Of a DNA stretch of 64,000 bases, positions 22,157-34,740 are shown piece by piece (positions within the stretch are counted from its first letter, which is position 1; every line of letters begins with the position of its first letter). The position numbers and the translations under genes were made by a program. Below the pieces are notes generated by a model that was given only the letters and a program-made list of their open reading frames with translations, searched no databases and had not been told where the DNA came from. Source of the stretch: Rahnella sp. AA (lineage in GTDB: Bacteria; Pseudomonadota; Gammaproteobacteria; Enterobacterales; Enterobacteriaceae); assembly GCF_002834385.1 (NCBI RefSeq), contig NZ_PITQ01000001.1, positions 372,001-436,000 on the forward strand, read 5' to 3'.

Positions 22157-22924
22157 ATGGAAGCCTATTTACAACATCTGGTCGCTCAGTCGGTGGGCTT
22201 TGCTTTAATTATTGTCGCCGTGGTGGCTTTTTTCGAATCACTGGCGCTGGTGGGGCTGATTCTGCCCGGCACGGTGATGATGGCGACGCTCGGGACGCTG
22301 ATCGGCAGCGGCCAGGTCGGCCTGTACGAAGCGTGGCTGGCGGCCGGGCTCGGTTGCTTCTTCGGCGACTGGGCATCTTACTTCATCGGGCGGCGCTTTA
22401 AAGAACCGCTGCATCAGTGGAAATTCCTGCAACGCTATCAGTCATTGCTCGACAAAACCGGACACGCCCTTGACCGTCACAGCTTTGCTACGGTGATCCT
22501 CGGCCGTTTCATCGGGCCGACCCGTCCGCTGGTGCCACTGGCCGCCGGTATGCTTAATTTGCCTCCGTATAAATTTGCGCCGCCGAACATCGTCGGCTGC
22601 ATCACCTGGCCGCCGGTGTATTTTCTCCCCGGCATACTGGCTGGCGTGGCGATTGATATTCCGACAGGCCATAACAGCGCGGTCTTCAAATGGATGTTGT
22701 TTGCGGCCTTCGTGCTGATCTGGCTGAGTGCCTGGCTTCTCTGGCGCTGGTTCCGTGCCGGAAAAGCTGCGCCGGACGCGATGACAAAATGGTTACCGCT
22801 GCCGCGCCTGCGTGTGGTTTGCGTGCTGAGCCTGGCCGCAACGGCCGTGAGCATCGTGATGCTCAGCAAACAGCCGATGATGCCGGTCTATGGTCATCTG
22901 TTGTGGAAAGTGATTACCCGCTGA
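22157..22924 (+). CDS. yabI: DedA-family inner-membrane protein (YabI type)
   Basis: The 255-residue polytopic protein matches E. coli YabI (about 254). DedA hallmarks are visible: [18 protein letters not shown] near residue 24, an acidic membrane residue in [11 protein letters not shown], and the conserved [17 protein letters not shown] near residue 115. DedA proteins act in membrane homeostasis and, for several members, undecaprenyl-phosphate or phospholipid translocation; the specific role of YabI is not established. I chose the ATG at 22157 (MEAYLQ); an in-frame start 34 codons earlier lacks family support. Its 3' end overlaps the 3' end of the convergent thiQ by 11 bp. Confidence 0.92.
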   Translation: MEAYLQHLVAQSVGFALIIVAVVAFFESLALVGLILPGTVMMATLGTLIGSGQVGLYEAWLAAGLGCFFGDWASYFIGRRFKEPLHQWKFLQRYQSLLDKTGHALDRHSFATVILGRFIGPTRPLVPLAAGMLNLPPYKFAPPNIVGCITWPPVYFLPGILAGVAIDIPTGHNSAVFKWMLFAAFVLIWLSAWLLWRWFRAGKAAPDAMTKWLPLPRLRVVCVLSLAATAVSIVMLSKQPMMPVYGHLLWKVITR

Positions 22925-23621
22925 CGGGGCGGATGCCTAACACTCTGGCTTCCGGTGCGGTGCCATCCGTCAGCGCCTGCGTCGGGCCATCGTAGAAAAT
23001 CCGGCCATCCACAATCAGTAAGGTGCGCGGTGCAATCCGCGCTGCATCATCCAGATTGTGCGACACCATCAGCAGCGTGAGATTACGCTGCTCACACACG
23101 TTATCCAGTAAACTCAGCATTTCGCTGCGCAGCGCCGGATCGAGCGCGGAAAACGGTTCGTCGAGCAGTAAAATCGGCTGGCTGCGCAGCAGGCAACGCG
23201 CCAGTGCCACGCGCTGACGCTGCCCGCCGGAAAGCTGCGACGGCAGGCGTTCCAGACACTCTTCCAGACCGACCTGCCGGGCGATGTCCTCCAGTTCCTG
23301 CTTTTGCTGCGTGCTGATTTTCAGCCCCGGATGCAGCCCCAGCCCCATGTTCTGGCGTACGGTCAGGTGCGAGAACAGATTGTTTTCCTGAAACAGCATC
23401 GACACCGGACGTTTAGCCGGTGGCGTTGCGCTGTGATCGGCACCGTTCAGTAAAATTTGCCCGCTGACCGGTGTCAGAAAACCCGCTACAAGGCTGAGCA
23501 GGGTGCTTTTTCCCGCACCACTCGGGCCGAGTATCGCCACGCGCTCACCCGCCGCGATACGCAAATCAAAGCGCATCGGCAAATGCTCGTACAGGTAAGT
23601 CAGTTTATTCAGCGTCAGCAT
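22914..23621 (-). CDS. thiQ: Thiamine ABC transporter, ATP-binding protein
   Basis: The 235-residue ATPase (about 232 in E. coli) powers uptake of thiamine, TMP and TPP. Walker A is GPSGAGKST near residue 33, the Q-loop is in LFQENNLF, the ABC signature is [13 protein letters not shown] and Walker B is [14 protein letters not shown]. The start at 23621 (MLTLNKL) agrees with the family and lies inside the last 17 bp of thiP, so thiP and thiQ are translationally coupled. It is the last gene of thiBPQ and converges on yabI with an 11-bp overlap of coding ends. Confidence 0.95.
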   Translation of the reverse strand: MLTLNKLTYLYEHLPMRFDLRIAAGERVAILGPSGAGKSTLLSLVAGFLTPVSGQILLNGADHSATPPAKRPVSMLFQENNLFSHLTVRQNMGLGLHPGLKISTQQKQELEDIARQVGLEECLERLPSQLSGGQRQRVALARCLLRSQPILLLDEPFSALDPALRSEMLSLLDNVCEQRNLTLLMVSHNLDDAARIAPRTLLIVDGRIFYDGPTQALTDGTAPEARVLGIRPVSG

Positions 23622-25215
23622 GGCGGCCCGGTAATTTCTCAATCAGGGTAAATAACAGGAAGCATAGCAGCAGGAGTAAAAGCGCCGTCACCGCACCATC
23701 CTGGCTGCGATAGGAACCTATCTGCTGATACAGATAAAACGGCAGCGTGCGGAAATTCTCGTTGCCAAACAGCGCAATCACGCCGAAATCCCCGAGCGAC
23801 AGCACGCAGGCGAACGCCAGCGCCTGCGTAATAGGGCGTTTCAGTGCGCTGAGTTCCACGCGGCGCAACCGCTGCCACCCGTGCATATCCAGCGAAAGGC
23901 ACAGCGGATTGTAGCGTTCGGCCACGTCGCGCATCGGGTTATCCAGCACTTTTAAAGCGTAAGGCACGGCCATCAGCGCGTTGGTTAAAATGACCAGCGG
24001 CCACGGCGATTGCGGCAATCCGGTGGTGTCGCCGAGTAGCAGGAAAAAGCCGGTCGCCAGCACGATGCCGGGCATCGCGAGGATCAGCATTCCGCTGAGA
24101 TCCATCGCCTGCGCCCAGCCATTTTTCTGGCGTAAACGCAGCTCGCGGCTGCTCCACAGCAACATCATCGTCAGCAGAACGCACAATAATCCGCTGCCCA
24201 GCGCGATACGGACTGACGTCCATAAAGCCTGCCACAGCGCGGGCTGTTGCAGCACGCTGATGGCGGCGCGATTTACACCATCGAAAACCACGGCCAGCAG
24301 CGGCGGCAGGATCAGCAGTAAAGCCAGCCCAATCAGCAGGCCGTCGGTAATGCGGCGCAGCGGGGAATCGTCCGGATTGCGCCAGCGCTGAGCCTGCGTT
24401 TGCCCGACCGGCAGCGCCTGACTCAGTTTCTGACTGAGCAAGACCAGCGCCAGACAGCAAAAAAGCTGGATCAGCGCCAGCGTGGCGGCACGGCCTAAAT
24501 CGTAGTCGTAACTCAGCGCCTGATAGACAGCCAGCTCAATGGTGGTCGCCTGCGGGCCGCCGCCAAGGGAAAGGACGGTCGCAAAGCTGGCGAAGCACAG
24601 CATAAAAATCAGCGCCGCCGCCGGGAAAATCTGGCGACGCAGCGCGGGCCATTCGACAAAGCGAAACTGCTGCCACGCGTTCATCCCCAGCTGAGCCGCC
24701 AGCTGACGCTGCTCAACTGCAATATTTTCCAGCGCCTGCAATAAAAGACGGGTTGCCAGCGGCAGATTGAAAAATACGTGCGCCAGCAAAATGCCCTGTA
24801 AACCGTACGGCGAAAAATGGTAATCCACGCCCAGCCAGCGGCAAATCTCCGCCAGCCAGCCTTGTCTTCCGTATACGCTGAGAATGCCGAACACTGCGAC
24901 TAAAACCGGCAATACCAGCGTCATCGCGCACAATCGTAATAACAGCTGACGGCCGGGAAAACGGCGGCGGAAGAGGGCGCGCGCCAGCAAAATGGCGGGC
25001 AGCACCGAGCAGGACGCCGAAAGCAGCGCCTGCCAGAAGGTGAAGCGGATGACGTGCCGGAGATACGGATCCTGCCACGCGGACGCGCCGCTCATTTGTG
25101 GCGCATGACGCCACAGCGAACCTAATGCCAGCGCGGCGACCAGCAGCATCGCCAGTGACGCCACCGCGCCCGGCCACAGCCAGCGGGGGATCAACGGCTG
25201 ACGGCGTTCTGCCAT
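23605..25215 (-). CDS. thiP: Thiamine ABC transporter, permease
   Basis: The 536-residue protein has the E. coli length and about 12 membrane segments arranged as two homologous permease halves. Each half carries an EAA-type coupling loop: [20 protein letters not shown] in the first and [20 protein letters not shown] in the second. It forms the inner-membrane channel of the ThiBPQ importer. The ATG at 25215 ([12 protein letters not shown]) matches the family; an ATG four codons upstream is also possible. The start lies within the last 25 bp of thiB and the end overlaps thiQ by 17 bp. Confidence 0.95.
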   Translation of the reverse strand: MAERRQPLIPRWLWPGAVASLAMLLVAALALGSLWRHAPQMSGASAWQDPYLRHVIRFTFWQALLSASCSVLPAILLARALFRRRFPGRQLLLRLCAMTLVLPVLVAVFGILSVYGRQGWLAEICRWLGVDYHFSPYGLQGILLAHVFFNLPLATRLLLQALENIAVEQRQLAAQLGMNAWQQFRFVEWPALRRQIFPAAALIFMLCFASFATVLSLGGGPQATTIELAVYQALSYDYDLGRAATLALIQLFCCLALVLLSQKLSQALPVGQTQAQRWRNPDDSPLRRITDGLLIGLALLLILPPLLAVVFDGVNRAAISVLQQPALWQALWTSVRIALGSGLLCVLLTMMLLWSSRELRLRQKNGWAQAMDLSGMLILAMPGIVLATGFFLLLGDTTGLPQSPWPLVILTNALMAVPYALKVLDNPMRDVAERYNPLCLSLDMHGWQRLRRVELSALKRPITQALAFACVLSLGDFGVIALFGNENFRTLPFYLYQQIGSYRSQDGAVTALLLLLLCFLLFTLIEKLPGRHADAE

Positions 25216-26174
25216 GCCTGAATCCATTCGCTGCGGTGAGAAGCCACATCCTGTGCGCTGTATTGCAGGGATTTTGCCGGTACGGTCAGCTGTTTAAAGG
25301 CATCAGGCAGTGGCGTGCTGATCACCGGATACATCCAGTTACCGGTCGGGATGACTTTCTGGAAATCTTCGGTGGTGACGAATTTCATGAACTGTTCAGC
25401 CAGTTTTGGCTGTTTGCTGCTGGCCAGTTGGCCCGCGACTTCCACCTGCATGTAATGACCTTCGGTGAAGTCAGCGGCGGCATAATTGTCTTTCTTCTCT
25501 TCGACAATGTGATACGCCGGAGAAGTGGTGTAGCTCAGCACAAGATCGCTTTCGCCTTTGAGGAACAGGCCATAAGCCTCGCTCCAGCCTTTGGTGACGG
25601 TCACGGTTTTCGCCGCCAGTTTTTGCCACGCTTCAGGCGCTTTGTCGCCATAGACTTTTTGCATCCACAGCATCAGGCCGAGACCCGGCGTGCTGGTGCG
25701 CGGATCTTCGTAAATCACTTTCCATTTCTGGTCGCTGTTGATCAGCTCATCAAGGCTTTTTGGCGGGTTTTTCAGTTTGTTTTTGTCATACACGAACGCG
25801 AAATAACCGTAGTCGTAAGGCACAAACGTCGTGTTATTCCAGCCACCCGGCACCGTCAGTTTAGCGTCGGTTTTCGGCGCTTTGGCAAACAGACCGGTTT
25901 GCTCAGCGGCCTGCAACAGGTTGTTATCCAGACCGAGCACCACGTCCGCTTTAGTGTTTTTGCCTTCCATCCGCAGACGGTTCAGCAGCGACACGCCATC
26001 TTCCAGCGCGACATATTTCAGTTCGCAGCCGCACTGTGCCTCAAAGGCTTTTTTGATGGCCGGGCCGGGGCCCCAGTCGGCCGAGAAGGAATCGTAGGTA
26101 TAAACCGTCAGAACGGGCTTTGCAGCAAAGGCAGGTGCAGAAAGTAACAGCAGGCAGGACAATAATTTTTTCAA
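25191..26174 (-). CDS. thiB: Periplasmic thiamine-binding protein
   Basis: The 327-residue protein equals E. coli ThiB (TbpA) in length when translation starts at the TTG at 26174. That TTG follows GGAG by 7 bases and begins a signal peptide, KKLLSCLLLLSAPAFA, cleaved before KPVLTVYTYDSF. No ATG is available near this point, and the next open start upstream (a TTG at 26234) lies at the riboswitch edge. ThiB delivers thiamine, TMP and TPP to ThiPQ. Conserved stretches include SADWGPGPAIKKAFEAQCGC and LSYTTSPAYHIVEEKKD. Expression should fall when TPP is abundant, through the leader aptamer. Confidence 0.94.
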   Translation of the reverse strand: MKKLLSCLLLLSAPAFAAKPVLTVYTYDSFSADWGPGPAIKKAFEAQCGCELKYVALEDGVSLLNRLRMEGKNTKADVVLGLDNNLLQAAEQTGLFAKAPKTDAKLTVPGGWNNTTFVPYDYGYFAFVYDKNKLKNPPKSLDELINSDQKWKVIYEDPRTSTPGLGLMLWMQKVYGDKAPEAWQKLAAKTVTVTKGWSEAYGLFLKGESDLVLSYTTSPAYHIVEEKKDNYAAADFTEGHYMQVEVAGQLASSKQPKLAEQFMKFVTTEDFQKVIPTGNWMYPVISTPLPDAFKQLTVPAKSLQYSAQDVASHRSEWIQAWQNAVSR

Positions 26175-26228
26175 CTTTGCGCTCCAAAAAAGAAAAGGGG
26201 CAAAGGATTTTGAGTGAGCATTGCACAG

Positions 26229-26469
26229 TCTCAAATCCCTCCGCCGGGGTTAACCGGATCAGGTTCGACGGGTATCAGGTCTCAGCCATATTTAAACGTG
26301 CTGCGCGTGTGTTGATCGGGCGTCGTGCAGTGCTCGAAATGCTCACGTACTTTGTGTACGCTCCGCTTTCTGTGCGCTGGACTTCACCCGCTGAACACGC
26401 GCTCGCGGCGTTTAAAAATCGAGGTCATTCTTTATTACAAAAGAAGTCACTCGGGCACCCCGTTGAGAA
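26229..26469 (-). ncRNA. TPP riboswitch (THI element) in the thiB leader, with an enlarged P3 arm
   Basis: On the minus strand, P1 is formed by TTCTCAAC (26462-26469) and GATTTGAGA (26229-26237). Core motifs follow in the right order: GGGGTG, then GGCTGAGA, ATACCCGTCGAACCTGATC, CCGGTTAACCCCGG and AGGGA. Apart from P3 this matches the E. coli thiB leader (SroA) almost base for base. P3 normally takes a few tens of bases; here the segment between GGGGTGCC and GGCTGAGA is about 160 bases and contains a palindromic element. Downstream, GGATTTGAG of P1 can pair instead with CTCAAAATCC (26205-26214 on the minus strand), and CTTTGC (26200-26205) with GCAAAG (26175-26180) right before the TTG, so control is probably at translation start. 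Confidence 0.9.
26288..26419. repeat. Palindromic repeat inserted in the P3 arm of the TPP riboswitch
   Basis: The element has terminal inverted repeats: TTTAAACG (26291-26298) matches CGTTTAAA (26409-26416), extendable to 11 bp with one mismatch. A second inverted pair lies inside: GCGCGTGTGTT (26303-26313) against AACACGCGC (26394-26402). At the middle is a small perfect hairpin, CGTAC-TTTGT-GTACG (26346-26360). It has no coding capacity. The form resembles a MITE-like or ERIC-like mobile palindrome. I have the impression that a GAGCGTAC...GTACGTGAGC core recurs in related genomes but cannot verify it. No second copy was noticed in this window. Confidence 0.7.
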
Positions 26470-26477
26470 CGGATGTC

Positions 26478-26483
26478 ATTCTA
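26478..26483 (-). promoter_or_regulatory. Candidate -10 of the thiBPQ promoter
   Basis: TAGAAT on the minus strand is placed so that transcription would start about base 26471, right at the 5' strand of riboswitch P1. No good -35 is visible at 16-18 bp. Confidence 0.4.
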
Positions 26484-26512
26484 GTGATTAACGGTGCAAT
26501 GCGATAGTCCGA

Positions 26513-28177
26513 TTAGCTGTCGGGTGGCGCGAACCAGGCAGATTTGAAGTCGAACCAGCCGAGAGTGTTCATCCGCACGCCGCGCATGCTGCGTTGCCCC
26601 TGCAAAACCAGCCAGTGGTGGAACAGGGGATGGATATGATGGGTGGCTACCTGTTTCTCGCCCCATTTTGCTATCGGGAGCTCGCCGTCGTGCCATAACG
26701 TGGCATCTTCTGCAAGGTCATAGCCGAAGCAATGCGCCGTGAGCGGCAATTCAAAGAACGTGGCAAACAGGGAGAATTCCAGCGGTAACGTGAAGTTTGC
26801 GCTACCAAGCCACAGATCGCTTTGGGCATCGCCACGGTGCCAGACGGCGTAATCCACAATCTGAATAATCAGCTCGATCCCTTCCGCAGCCAGTATTGGC
26901 CGCAGCGCGTTACAGATTGCGTGATGTTCGGAATGTTCGCTATAAAACGTCAGGGTAATCTGCGTCAGATTCTCGGGTTTCGCAGGACGTGTTTGAAGAT
27001 TTTTGTGATGCCAGCGGGGTAACAGGCCGTATGCCGGTGACCAGTAGCGCTGATAGATTGGCTCGGCGGCATTCAGTAAGGCAATCGGACTGAGTAAATC
27101 ACATAACCATGCCCGTATTTCACTGTTCTGACCGATGGCCGAACGCTGGTCGAACAGCAGGAAGTAGCAGCCTTCCTCAAGGCGGCTTTCCAGCTCACTT
27201 TTACCTGATTCATCGGCCTGAAGTTGCACACCGGAATGCACCAGTTCCTCGCTGAGTTCAGGGAAAACCCAGATGTTGACCTCATCGATCAGCGCCCGGA
27301 ATCCAAAATATTCGTCGAACGCGCGGATCCGCAGCTGCGTTTTCTGATTTCGCACCACGGCATACGGGCCGGTTCCCACCGGATGGCGGGCAAAATCGGG
27401 CAATGACTCCCACTCCTGCGGCAGGATCATGGCGTGGATATTCCCGAACAACCAGGCCAACCAGCGATCGGGCGCGTTCAGATGAATGTCGATGACGTTG
27501 GGCGTCGGCGATGCAACCGACGCAAGATTGCTGAACAGCCGGTGTGATTGCATCAGGCGTGTGAAGGTGGCGATGATATCCGCCATCTCCAGCTCACGGC
27601 CATGATGAAAATGAATGGCCGGGCGCAGATAAAACCGCCAGTGCAGCGGAGATATTTCCTGCCAGTGATGGGCTAAATCGCCTTCGACTTCCCCATTTTC
27701 CTCATTTATGCGCGTCAGCCCGCTGAAAATCTGTCGCGCTATGTGTGTTTCTGAACGCCGCAACATCGTTCCCGGTAGCAGATTAAACAGCGGACGATAG
27801 TACAACACGCGCAGGATATGTTTGCCCTGACGGAAGCTTCGCCCCAACTGGGATAACAGCATCTGGCGAACGCTGCTTTTATCACCCACCAGTTGCACTA
27901 ACTGATCGATATTATCCTGTTCAAGCAGTTCTTCGGCCCGCTGTTGCTGGAGTGCCAGGCCGGTATAAAGGAAACTCAGCGTCGAACGTTTACCGCGCCC
28001 GGCTTCGGCGTCCCACGTCAGCCACCCCTGTTCCTGCATGGTGCTAAGCAATGATCGCATATGTCGCCGGGAACAATTCAGTACTTGCGATAACGCCTGC
28101 AGCGTCGTCTCTGTTTCTTCACCGTGGCAGGATTGCCATAACCGGATGAATTGTTGCTGTAAGCGGGATGAAGCCAT
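26513..28177 (-). CDS. sgrR: SgrR, transcriptional activator of sgrS
   Basis: The 554-residue regulator (about 551 in E. coli) has an N-terminal winged-helix DNA-binding domain ([20 protein letters not shown], about residues 33-52). A large C-terminal domain related to periplasmic solute-binding proteins follows (SBP_bac_5; [19 protein letters not shown] near residue 187), thought to sense a glucose-phosphate-stress metabolite. In E. coli SgrR activates the divergently transcribed sgrS and represses itself. Here sgrS starts about 80 bp away on the other strand, so the same arrangement holds. GGAG precedes the ATG. thiB follows on the same strand after the riboswitch. Confidence 0.95.
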   Translation of the reverse strand: MASSRLQQQFIRLWQSCHGEETETTLQALSQVLNCSRRHMRSLLSTMQEQGWLTWDAEAGRGKRSTLSFLYTGLALQQQRAEELLEQDNIDQLVQLVGDKSSVRQMLLSQLGRSFRQGKHILRVLYYRPLFNLLPGTMLRRSETHIARQIFSGLTRINEENGEVEGDLAHHWQEISPLHWRFYLRPAIHFHHGRELEMADIIATFTRLMQSHRLFSNLASVASPTPNVIDIHLNAPDRWLAWLFGNIHAMILPQEWESLPDFARHPVGTGPYAVVRNQKTQLRIRAFDEYFGFRALIDEVNIWVFPELSEELVHSGVQLQADESGKSELESRLEEGCYFLLFDQRSAIGQNSEIRAWLCDLLSPIALLNAAEPIYQRYWSPAYGLLPRWHHKNLQTRPAKPENLTQITLTFYSEHSEHHAICNALRPILAAEGIELIIQIVDYAVWHRGDAQSDLWLGSANFTLPLEFSLFATFFELPLTAHCFGYDLAEDATLWHDGELPIAKWGEKQVATHHIHPLFHHWLVLQGQRSMRGVRMNTLGWFDFKSAWFAPPDS

Positions 28178-28278
28178 AAAAGAGGAACTCCGTGGCGATT
28201 TTCATCAATTTATCTTTCCTCATATTACTCTGATACTTCTCTTCAACGAAAGCCCGTCATGAAGGTCCGGAGGTCATC

Positions 28279-28464
28279 ATGAAAAATATGCTAACTGCCC
28301 GTTTCTACCAACGCTACTTCGCTGCCATCAGCAGAAATGCGGTCAGAAATCATGCTGACTGGCTGTCATGGGTTCCGGTGGAATACCGTTTAGACATTCT
28401 CTCCCGCCTGACGCAGTGGGACATCGCCTCGCAGGACGATGAACAATACCGCCGTCATTTATAA
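28279..28464 (+). CDS. sgrT: SgrT, small inhibitor of glucose transporter PtsG
   Basis: A 61-residue peptide is encoded in the 5' half of SgrS. It contains RFYQRYFAAISR and WLSWVPVEYRLDILSRLTQW, which align with the E. coli SgrT stretches FYQHYFTA and a Trp-Leu-x-x-Leu-x-x-Met-x-x-Trp-Asp pattern as I recall them. GGAGG lies 5 bases before the ATG. SgrT inhibits PtsG activity directly, complementing base pairing by the host RNA. It is longer than E. coli SgrT (43 residues), with about 6 extra residues in the middle and a longer C-terminal tail. An internal ATG at 28288 is an alternative start. Confidence 0.85.
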   Translation: MKNMLTARFYQRYFAAISRNAVRNHADWLSWVPVEYRLDILSRLTQWDIASQDDEQYRRHL

Positions 28465-28516
28465 CCCGCAGTCGCGGCCAGATTCGATTTTCTGAGTAAT
28501 GGTGTAATGTCACCAG

Positions 28517-28543
28517 CCAGTGGGGTAACTCACTGGTTTTTTT
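28517..28543 (+). terminator. SgrS terminator
   Basis: CCAGTG pairs with CACTGG around an 8-base loop and is followed by seven T, the Hfq-binding type of 3' end seen in SgrS. Confidence 0.9.
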
Positions 28544-28551
28544 CTATTGAT

Positions 28552-28678
28552 TATCCCCTTCACACTTCGAGCCGCAGATGTGTTGGCCGCTCTTGCTTAC
28601 CCGAATCACTGACTCATGTCAGCTCAACGGGATTCGCGCGTTTGCCGCCTTTCTGCAACTCGAATTGTTTTGGGTATA
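28552..28678. repeat. Second ERIC (IRU) element, 127 bp, diverged
   Basis: The ends TATCCCCTTCACACTTCGAG and CTCGAATTGTTTTGGGTATA are inverted, and the centre keeps ACCCGAATCACTGACTC and GTCAGCTCAACGGGATTCG. It matches the copy at 3443-3568 along its whole length with scattered substitutions. It fills the space between the SgrS terminator (8 bp away) and setA (46 bp away). Confidence 0.88.
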
Positions 28679-28724
28679 CACTGTATGTTTCGTTGTAAGA
28701 CTTTCATTTCTCAGGGATGGCGTT

Positions 28725-29888
28725 ATGTCTAAACCTCGTATTAATGCAATTTATGTCACCTTTCTGGTGGTGTCCTTGCTGTGTGGTGTCGCGGGCGCGT
28801 TGCAGGCGCCGACGCTTAGCCTGTTTCTGACCAATGAAGTGAAAGTGCGGCCAATGTGGGTCGGCTTCTTTTATACCGTCAATGCGATTGCCGGGATTGC
28901 GATCAGCTTTCTGCTGGCTAACCGCTCGGATAACAAAGGCGACCGCCGAAAGTTGCTGATGTTTTGCTGCCTGATGGCGATAGGCAACAGCCTGGTGTTT
29001 GCTTTCAGTCGCGATTATCTGGTGCTGATCACCGTCGGTGTTTTGCTGGCGGCGATCGGGAACGCGGCGATGCCACAGCTGTTTGCGCTGGCGCGTGAAC
29101 ACGCCGACCGTTCATCCAGCGAAGTCGTCATGTTCAGCTCAATGATGCGTGCAATGCTTTCGCTGGCGTGGGTGCTGGGTCCGCCGCTGTCGTTCATGCT
29201 GGCGCTGAACTACGGTTTTACGCCGATGTATCTGAGTGCGGCCGCGGTGTTTGTCGGCAGCATACTGATGATTGCGTTTTTCCTGCCGTCCGTGCCGCGT
29301 CTTGAGCAACCGGTGGATGAGAAAGTCGTACAGGTCAGCGCGTGGCGGAACAAAGATGTGCGTCTGCTGTTTTTCGCGTCATTGCTGATGTGGACGTGCA
29401 ATATCATGTACATCATTGATATGCCGCTGTATATCACCAGCGAGTTAGGTTTGCCGGAAGGGCTGGCGGGCTTATTGATGGGAACGGCGGCAGGGCTGGA
29501 AATTCCGGCGATGCTGGTGGCCGGCTATCTGGTCAAACGTTTTGGTAAACGCAAACTGATGCTTTATGCGGTGGCTAGCGGGGTAATTTTCTATGCCGGT
29601 CTGGTGGCGTTCCCGTTCAAAGCTGCACTGATGATCCTGCAACTGTTTAACGCGATTTTCATTGGCATCGTGGCGGGTATCGGGATGCTATATTTTCAGG
29701 ATCTGATGCCGGGTCGCGCAGGTTCGGCGACCACGTTATTCACCAACAGTATCTCGACCGGCGTGATTTGCGCAGGTTTGCTTCAGGGCGTGATCGTGGA
29801 GAATTTCGGGCATTATCCGGTGTATTGGGTGGGAACTGTACTTGCGGTTATTGCATTTGGCCTGATGGTTAAAGTCAAAGACGTCTGA
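28725..29888 (+). CDS. setA: SetA, sugar efflux transporter (major facilitator family)
   Basis: The 387-residue protein has about 12 hydrophobic segments and the MFS loop NRSDNKGDRRKLL between segments 2 and 3. Its beginning, FLVVSLLCGVAGALQAPTLS, matches the SET family. SetA exports sugars and non-metabolisable glucosides and lies downstream of sgrS in E. coli, where it helps in glucose-phosphate stress. I chose the ATG at 28725 (MSKPRINAIYVT); the frame is open for 49 more codons upstream but these run through the ERIC element. A terminator follows at 29902-29929. Confidence 0.93.
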   Translation: MSKPRINAIYVTFLVVSLLCGVAGALQAPTLSLFLTNEVKVRPMWVGFFYTVNAIAGIAISFLLANRSDNKGDRRKLLMFCCLMAIGNSLVFAFSRDYLVLITVGVLLAAIGNAAMPQLFALAREHADRSSSEVVMFSSMMRAMLSLAWVLGPPLSFMLALNYGFTPMYLSAAAVFVGSILMIAFFLPSVPRLEQPVDEKVVQVSAWRNKDVRLLFFASLLMWTCNIMYIIDMPLYITSELGLPEGLAGLLMGTAAGLEIPAMLVAGYLVKRFGKRKLMLYAVASGVIFYAGLVAFPFKAALMILQLFNAIFIGIVAGIGMLYFQDLMPGRAGSATTLFTNSISTGVICAGLLQGVIVENFGHYPVYWVGTVLAVIAFGLMVKVKDV

Positions 29889-29901
29889 CCGCACTGAAAA
29901 G

Positions 29902-29929
29902 AAAAACCCGCGAAGTTCGCGGGTTTTTT
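29902..29929. terminator. Terminator between setA and leuD
   Basis: AACCCGCGAA and TTCGCGGGTT form a perfect stem with flanking A and T runs between convergent genes. It probably acts in both directions. Confidence 0.88.
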
Positions 29930-29947
29930 ATGCCAGACGCACGGTCA

Positions 29948-30550
29948 TCAGTGCATAAATGCGGGCTGATTTTTCTCGTAGCCCGAGATGTTCTCTTCGT
30001 GCTGCAAGGTCAGGCCGATGCTGTCCAGACCGTTAATCATGCAATGACGGCGGAAGCTGTCGATGACAAACGGATAGCTTTTGTCACCGGCTTTCACGGT
30101 TTGCGCTTCCAGATCCACTTCAAACTGAATGCCTTCGTTGTCTTTCACCAGCTGGAAAAGCTCGTCGACTTCCGCTTCGCTCAGCGTGATGGGCAGCAAC
30201 TGGTTGTTGAACGAGTTGCCGTAGAAAATATCGGCAAAGCTCGGCGCGATGACTGCGTGGAAACCGTAGTCGGTCAGCGCCCACGGCGCATGTTCACGGG
30301 AAGAACCACAACCAAAGTTTTCGCGCGCCAGCAAAATACTCGCACCTTTGTAGCGCGGTTTGTTCAGCACGAAGTCCGGGTTAGGCTCCTGACCGGCGTC
30401 GTCCAGAAAACGCCAGTCATTGAACAGATGCTGGCCGAAACCGGTGCGGGTCACTTTCTGCAAAAACTGTTTCGGGATAATTGCATCGGTATCGACGTTT
30501 GCTGCATCCAGCGGAACCACCAGACCGATGTGTTGGGTAAATTTAGCCAT
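29948..30550 (-). CDS. leuD: 3-isopropylmalate dehydratase small subunit
   Basis: The 200-residue protein (about 201 in E. coli) is the swivel domain of isopropylmalate isomerase. It joins LeuC to convert 2- to 3-isopropylmalate in leucine synthesis. [20 protein letters not shown] at the N-terminus, the IPKQFL stretch and the active-site loop [14 protein letters not shown] near residue 79 are diagnostic. It is the last gene of leuABCD, 10 bp after leuC. Confidence 0.96.
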   Translation of the reverse strand: MAKFTQHIGLVVPLDAANVDTDAIIPKQFLQKVTRTGFGQHLFNDWRFLDDAGQEPNPDFVLNKPRYKGASILLARENFGCGSSREHAPWALTDYGFHAVIAPSFADIFYGNSFNNQLLPITLSEAEVDELFQLVKDNEGIQFEVDLEAQTVKAGDKSYPFVIDSFRRHCMINGLDSIGLTLQHEENISGYEKNQPAFMH

Positions 30551-30560
30551 GGTGTTTTCC

Positions 30561-34646
<4,086 letters not shown>

Positions 34647-34689
34647 GGGTTGTTCCTTGTCTGTTTTATTTTCGCGCCCTGCGGGGAGA

Positions 34690-34720
34690 TAAAAAAAAAC
34701 CCGCGCATCGGCGCGGGTTT
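34690..34720 (-). terminator. Leucine operon attenuator terminator
   Basis: On the minus strand CCCGCGC pairs with GCGCGGG around a 4-base loop, extended by A/T pairs and followed by a run of nine T. It lies 20 bp after the leuL stop and 43 bp before leuA, the expected place for the attenuator. Confidence 0.88.
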
Positions 34721-34740
34721 ATTGTCTGTGGAAGTTGAAA

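Larger units (their letters stand above)
28258..28543 (+). ncRNA. sgrS: SgrS glucose-phosphate-stress small RNA (also mRNA for SgrT)
   Basis: The 3' part carries the known SgrS signature: CTGAGTAATGGTGTAA (28492-28507), which pairs with the ptsG translation start region in E. coli, followed by TCACCAGCC and a terminator hairpin with seven T. The 5' part starts CATGAAGG, 21 bases before the sgrT ATG, the same spacing as in E. coli, so I placed the 5' end near 28258; a TGATACT box at 28231 could instead set it near 28244. SgrS uses Hfq to block and degrade ptsG and manXYZ mRNAs when sugar phosphates accumulate. It is divergent from its activator sgrR. Confidence 0.88.

Noticed and set aside
25098-26147. 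349-codon open frame on the plus strand
   Set aside because: Antisense to thiB and the start of thiP; no ribosome site or motif.
26186-26200. T-rich tract in the thiB leader as a riboswitch terminator
   Set aside because: The hairpin that could precede it uses the 3' strand of P1, so it would form in the TPP-free state, the wrong logic for repression by TPP.
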